From positions 41,556-50,939 of the forward strand of contig NHFK01000025.1 in NCBI GenBank assembly GCA_002171375.1: 9,384 nucleotides of DNA, written 5' to 3'. The position numbers and the translations under genes were made by a program. Positions 7,777 through 9,384 of the stretch are shown piece by piece. Numbering within the stretch: position 1 is the first letter of the stretch; each line of letters opens with the position of its first letter. Below the pieces are notes generated by a model. The model saw nothing but the letters and a program-made list of their open reading frames with translations. It was not told the DNA's origin and did no database searches. This stretch comes from Alphaproteobacteria bacterium TMED109 (GTDB lineage Bacteria; Pseudomonadota; Alphaproteobacteria; TMED109).

Positions 7777-8928
7777 ATGGCGCTTGATAATAATTCATTT
7801 TCTATATTTTTAGATACCATTAAAAGATTTGTTGATAATAAACTTATACCGCGAGAAGAGGAGGTAGCTGACACTAATAATATACCTAATGATATAGTAG
7901 AAGAAATGAAAAATATTGGGTTATTTGGAATATCTATTCCGACTGAATATGGAGGTTCCAATCTCTCTATGGAACAAGAAGTTGAATTAACATTTGAATT
8001 AGGTAGAGCTTCTCCTGCTTTTAGGTCTATGGCTGGAACTAATATAGGTATAGGTTCACAAACAATTGTTATGTCAGGAACAGATGAACAAAAAAGTAAA
8101 TATCTTCCAAAATTTTCTACAGGTGAAATAATAGGCTCATTTGCTCTTACAGAACCTGACTCTGGTTCTGATGCAATGTCAATTAAGACGACAGCTAAAA
8201 AAAATGGTAATAAATATATAATTAATGGCACTAAAAGATATATTACTAATGCTCCTATTGCAGGAGTCTTTTCGGTTATGGCGAGAACTAAAAAAGAGAA
8301 GTCTTCATCATCCATTTCCTGTTTTTTAGTTGATTCATCCTTACCAGGAATTACCATTGGCAAACCTGATAAAAAAATGGGACAAAGTGGAGCTTTAACT
8401 GCTGATATAATATTTGATAATTGTATCGTAAATGAAGATACTTTATTAGGAGCTGAAGAAGGTATAGGCTTTACTACCGCCATGAAAGTTCTTGATAAGG
8501 GTAGGCTTCATATCTCAGGTATATGTGTAGGTTTATCAGAAAGATTATTAAGCGAAGCTCTTAAATTTGCTACTACTAGGAAGCAATTTGGTGAAGAAAT
8601 TTCAAATTTTCAATTAATACAAGCAATGATTGCAGATAGTAAGTCTGAAATTTTAGCAGCGAAAGGATTAATAATTAATACAGCAAAAATGAGAGATAAA
8701 GGACAAAATGTAACTTTAGAGTCTTCATGTGCAAAATTATTTTGTTCAGAAATATTAGGGAAAATAGCAGACCGTGCTGTCCAAATTCATGGAGGGGCAG
8801 GTTATATGTCAGAATATGCAGTTGAAAGATTATATCGTGATGCTAGATTGTTTAGGATTTATGAAGGAACTAGTCAAATACAGCAGTTAATTATTGCAAG
8901 AGAGACTATAAAAAAATTTAAATCTTAA
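7777..8928 (+). CDS. Acyl-CoA dehydrogenase, medium/short-chain type
   Basis: This 383-residue FAD enzyme is of standard length for short- and medium-chain acyl-CoA dehydrogenases, which desaturate acyl-CoA to trans-2-enoyl-CoA and pass electrons to ETF. The all-alpha N-terminal domain is followed by the FAD/substrate signature FALTEPDSGSDA (122-133), the middle beta domain with FLVDSSLPGI, and the C-terminal helical domain with ATTRKQFG and AVQIHGGAGYMSEYAVERLY. The catalytic base is Glu363 in RIYEGTSQIQ, the position used by MCAD and SCAD, and not the alternative site used by isovaleryl-CoA dehydrogenase. It is much shorter than the roughly 590-residue DmdC type. The ATG at 7777 has an excellent AAAGGAG site 6 bases upstream. 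The stop TAA overlaps that of the convergent thioesterase by 4 bases. Chain-length preference cannot be told; it would supply enoyl-CoA for the hydratase encoded in the opposite operon. Confidence 0.94.
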   Translation: MALDNNSFSIFLDTIKRFVDNKLIPREEEVADTNNIPNDIVEEMKNIGLFGISIPTEYGGSNLSMEQEVELTFELGRASPAFRSMAGTNIGIGSQTIVMSGTDEQKSKYLPKFSTGEIIGSFALTEPDSGSDAMSIKTTAKKNGNKYIINGTKRYITNAPIAGVFSVMARTKKEKSSSSISCFLVDSSLPGITIGKPDKKMGQSGALTADIIFDNCIVNEDTLLGAEEGIGFTTAMKVLDKGRLHISGICVGLSERLLSEALKFATTRKQFGEEISNFQLIQAMIADSKSEILAAKGLIINTAKMRDKGQNVTLESSCAKLFCSEILGKIADRAVQIHGGAGYMSEYAVERLYRDARLFRIYEGTSQIQQLIIARETIKKFKS

Positions 8929-8938
8929 TAAATTTTTT
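8911..8938. terminator. A/T inverted repeat spanning convergent stop codons, possible two-way terminator
   Basis: Arms 8911-8920 (AAAAAATTTA) and 8929-8938 (TAAATTTTTT) are exact reverse complements around an 8-base loop that contains the overlapping stop codons. Reading in either direction, the second arm ends in six T residues, which is the layout of a bidirectional intrinsic terminator. The stem has no G or C, so it would be weak as RNA. The 4-base overlap of the two genes leaves no other room for a terminator between them. Confidence 0.4.
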
Positions 8939-9356
8939 CTAGTAAATTAATTTTATCTTTTATTGTGTCTGATAATGGACAGGACTTATGGCTTTTCTGG
9001 TCAGAATTAACCCAGATTACTTCACCAGTTGCTAAACAATTATCTTTGTCTTCCGGATGAATCTCTATGTAAAACGTTAAACTCGAATTACCTATTTTTT
9101 TAACTCTCAAACAAACATCAATAATTTGATCAAAATAAATTGGAGATTTATATTCTACCAAAGTTTTTACTGTGTGAAAATCTTCGTTTCTATCCTTTAC
9201 TTCATTTACATAATCATAATTAATATGTCGCAAATACTCTGTCATTGCTGTATCAAAAAAAGTTAAGTAGTGAGCATTAAATACTATACCCTGAGCATCT
9301 ACTTCTGAATATCTTATTCTAAAAGAATAATGAAAGTTAAATTGTTCTCTACTCAT
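8925..9356 (-). CDS. Hot-dog fold acyl-CoA thioesterase (4HBT/YbgC family)
   Basis: This 143-residue protein has the length and layout of single-domain 4-hydroxybenzoyl-CoA thioesterase/YbgC/FadM-like enzymes, which hydrolyse acyl-CoA thioesters in the cytosol, normally as tetramers. The active-site segment RYSEVDAQGIVFNAHYLTFF (15-34) contains Asp20, equivalent to the catalytic aspartate of this family, followed by the long hot-dog helix with TEYLRHI. The gene converges on the acyl-CoA dehydrogenase with a 4-base overlap of stop codons (8925-8928). The start is less certain: the frame stays open upstream to the window edge and no clear ribosome site precedes the ATG at 9356. The chosen ATG gives the usual family length and leaves a normal N-terminal strand. 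A housekeeping role in recycling CoA from dead-end thioesters, or cleavage of an intermediate of the neighbouring pathway, are both possible. Confidence 0.87.
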   Translation of the reverse strand: MSREQFNFHYSFRIRYSEVDAQGIVFNAHYLTFFDTAMTEYLRHINYDYVNEVKDRNEDFHTVKTLVEYKSPIYFDQIIDVCLRVKKIGNSSLTFYIEIHPEDKDNCLATGEVIWVNSDQKSHKSCPLSDTIKDKINLLEKIY

Positions 9357-9384
9357 TTTGATTTTTATGATTAAAACTGTGAAG

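Noticed and set aside
7758..8483. Minus-strand open frame of 241 codons opposite the acyl-CoA dehydrogenase gene
   Set aside because: Long, but lies wholly against conserved dehydrogenase motifs, has a low-complexity hydrophobic translation and no recognisable domain.

Overview
The window is very AT-rich (roughly 30% G+C by eye), densely coded, and uses TAA, TAG and TGA as ordinary stops. Gaps within operons are 3 to 47 bases. The short spacers, AT-biased codons and family content (an AMP-forming ligase resembling AlkK/DmdB, an adrenodoxin-type ferredoxin reductase, CoA-thioester enzymes) suggest a streamlined aerobic or facultative proteobacterium. An AT-rich marine alphaproteobacterium is my best guess, but that assignment is inference from protein style, not from a marker gene. 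No rRNA, tRNA, CRISPR array, transposase or integrase is visible.

Layout: a five-gene block on the minus strand reads leftward from about 6388 to beyond base 1. In transcription order it encodes an acyl-CoA ligase, a NosR/NirI-type membrane flavo-iron-sulfur protein, an FkbM-type methyltransferase, an enoyl-CoA hydratase/isomerase and a family III (CaiB/BaiF) CoA-transferase that runs off the left edge. Gaps are 47, 4, 22 and 3 bases, so it is probably one operon. Divergent from it, across a 92-base spacer, a two-gene plus-strand unit encodes an adrenodoxin-type ferredoxin-NADP reductase and an acyl-CoA dehydrogenase 15 bases apart. A minus-strand hot-dog thioesterase converges on the dehydrogenase, and their stop codons overlap by 4 bases.

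Taken together, six of the eight genes handle acyl-CoA chemistry or its electrons: activation (ligase), alpha,beta-oxidation (dehydrogenase), hydration (hydratase), CoA exchange (transferase), hydrolysis (thioesterase) and a low-potential flavin reductase. No 3-hydroxyacyl-CoA dehydrogenase or thiolase is present, so this is either part of a beta-oxidation route or a dedicated pathway for a particular acid. The NosR-like gene is the outlier: its family normally sits beside nosZ and feeds electrons to nitrous oxide reductase, yet no nosZ or nosDFYL gene is here.

Two perfect A/T-only inverted repeats were found. One has 13-base arms and lies in the divergent promoter spacer. The other has 10-base arms and wraps the overlapping stop codons of the convergent pair. 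They are the clearest non-coding structures in the window.
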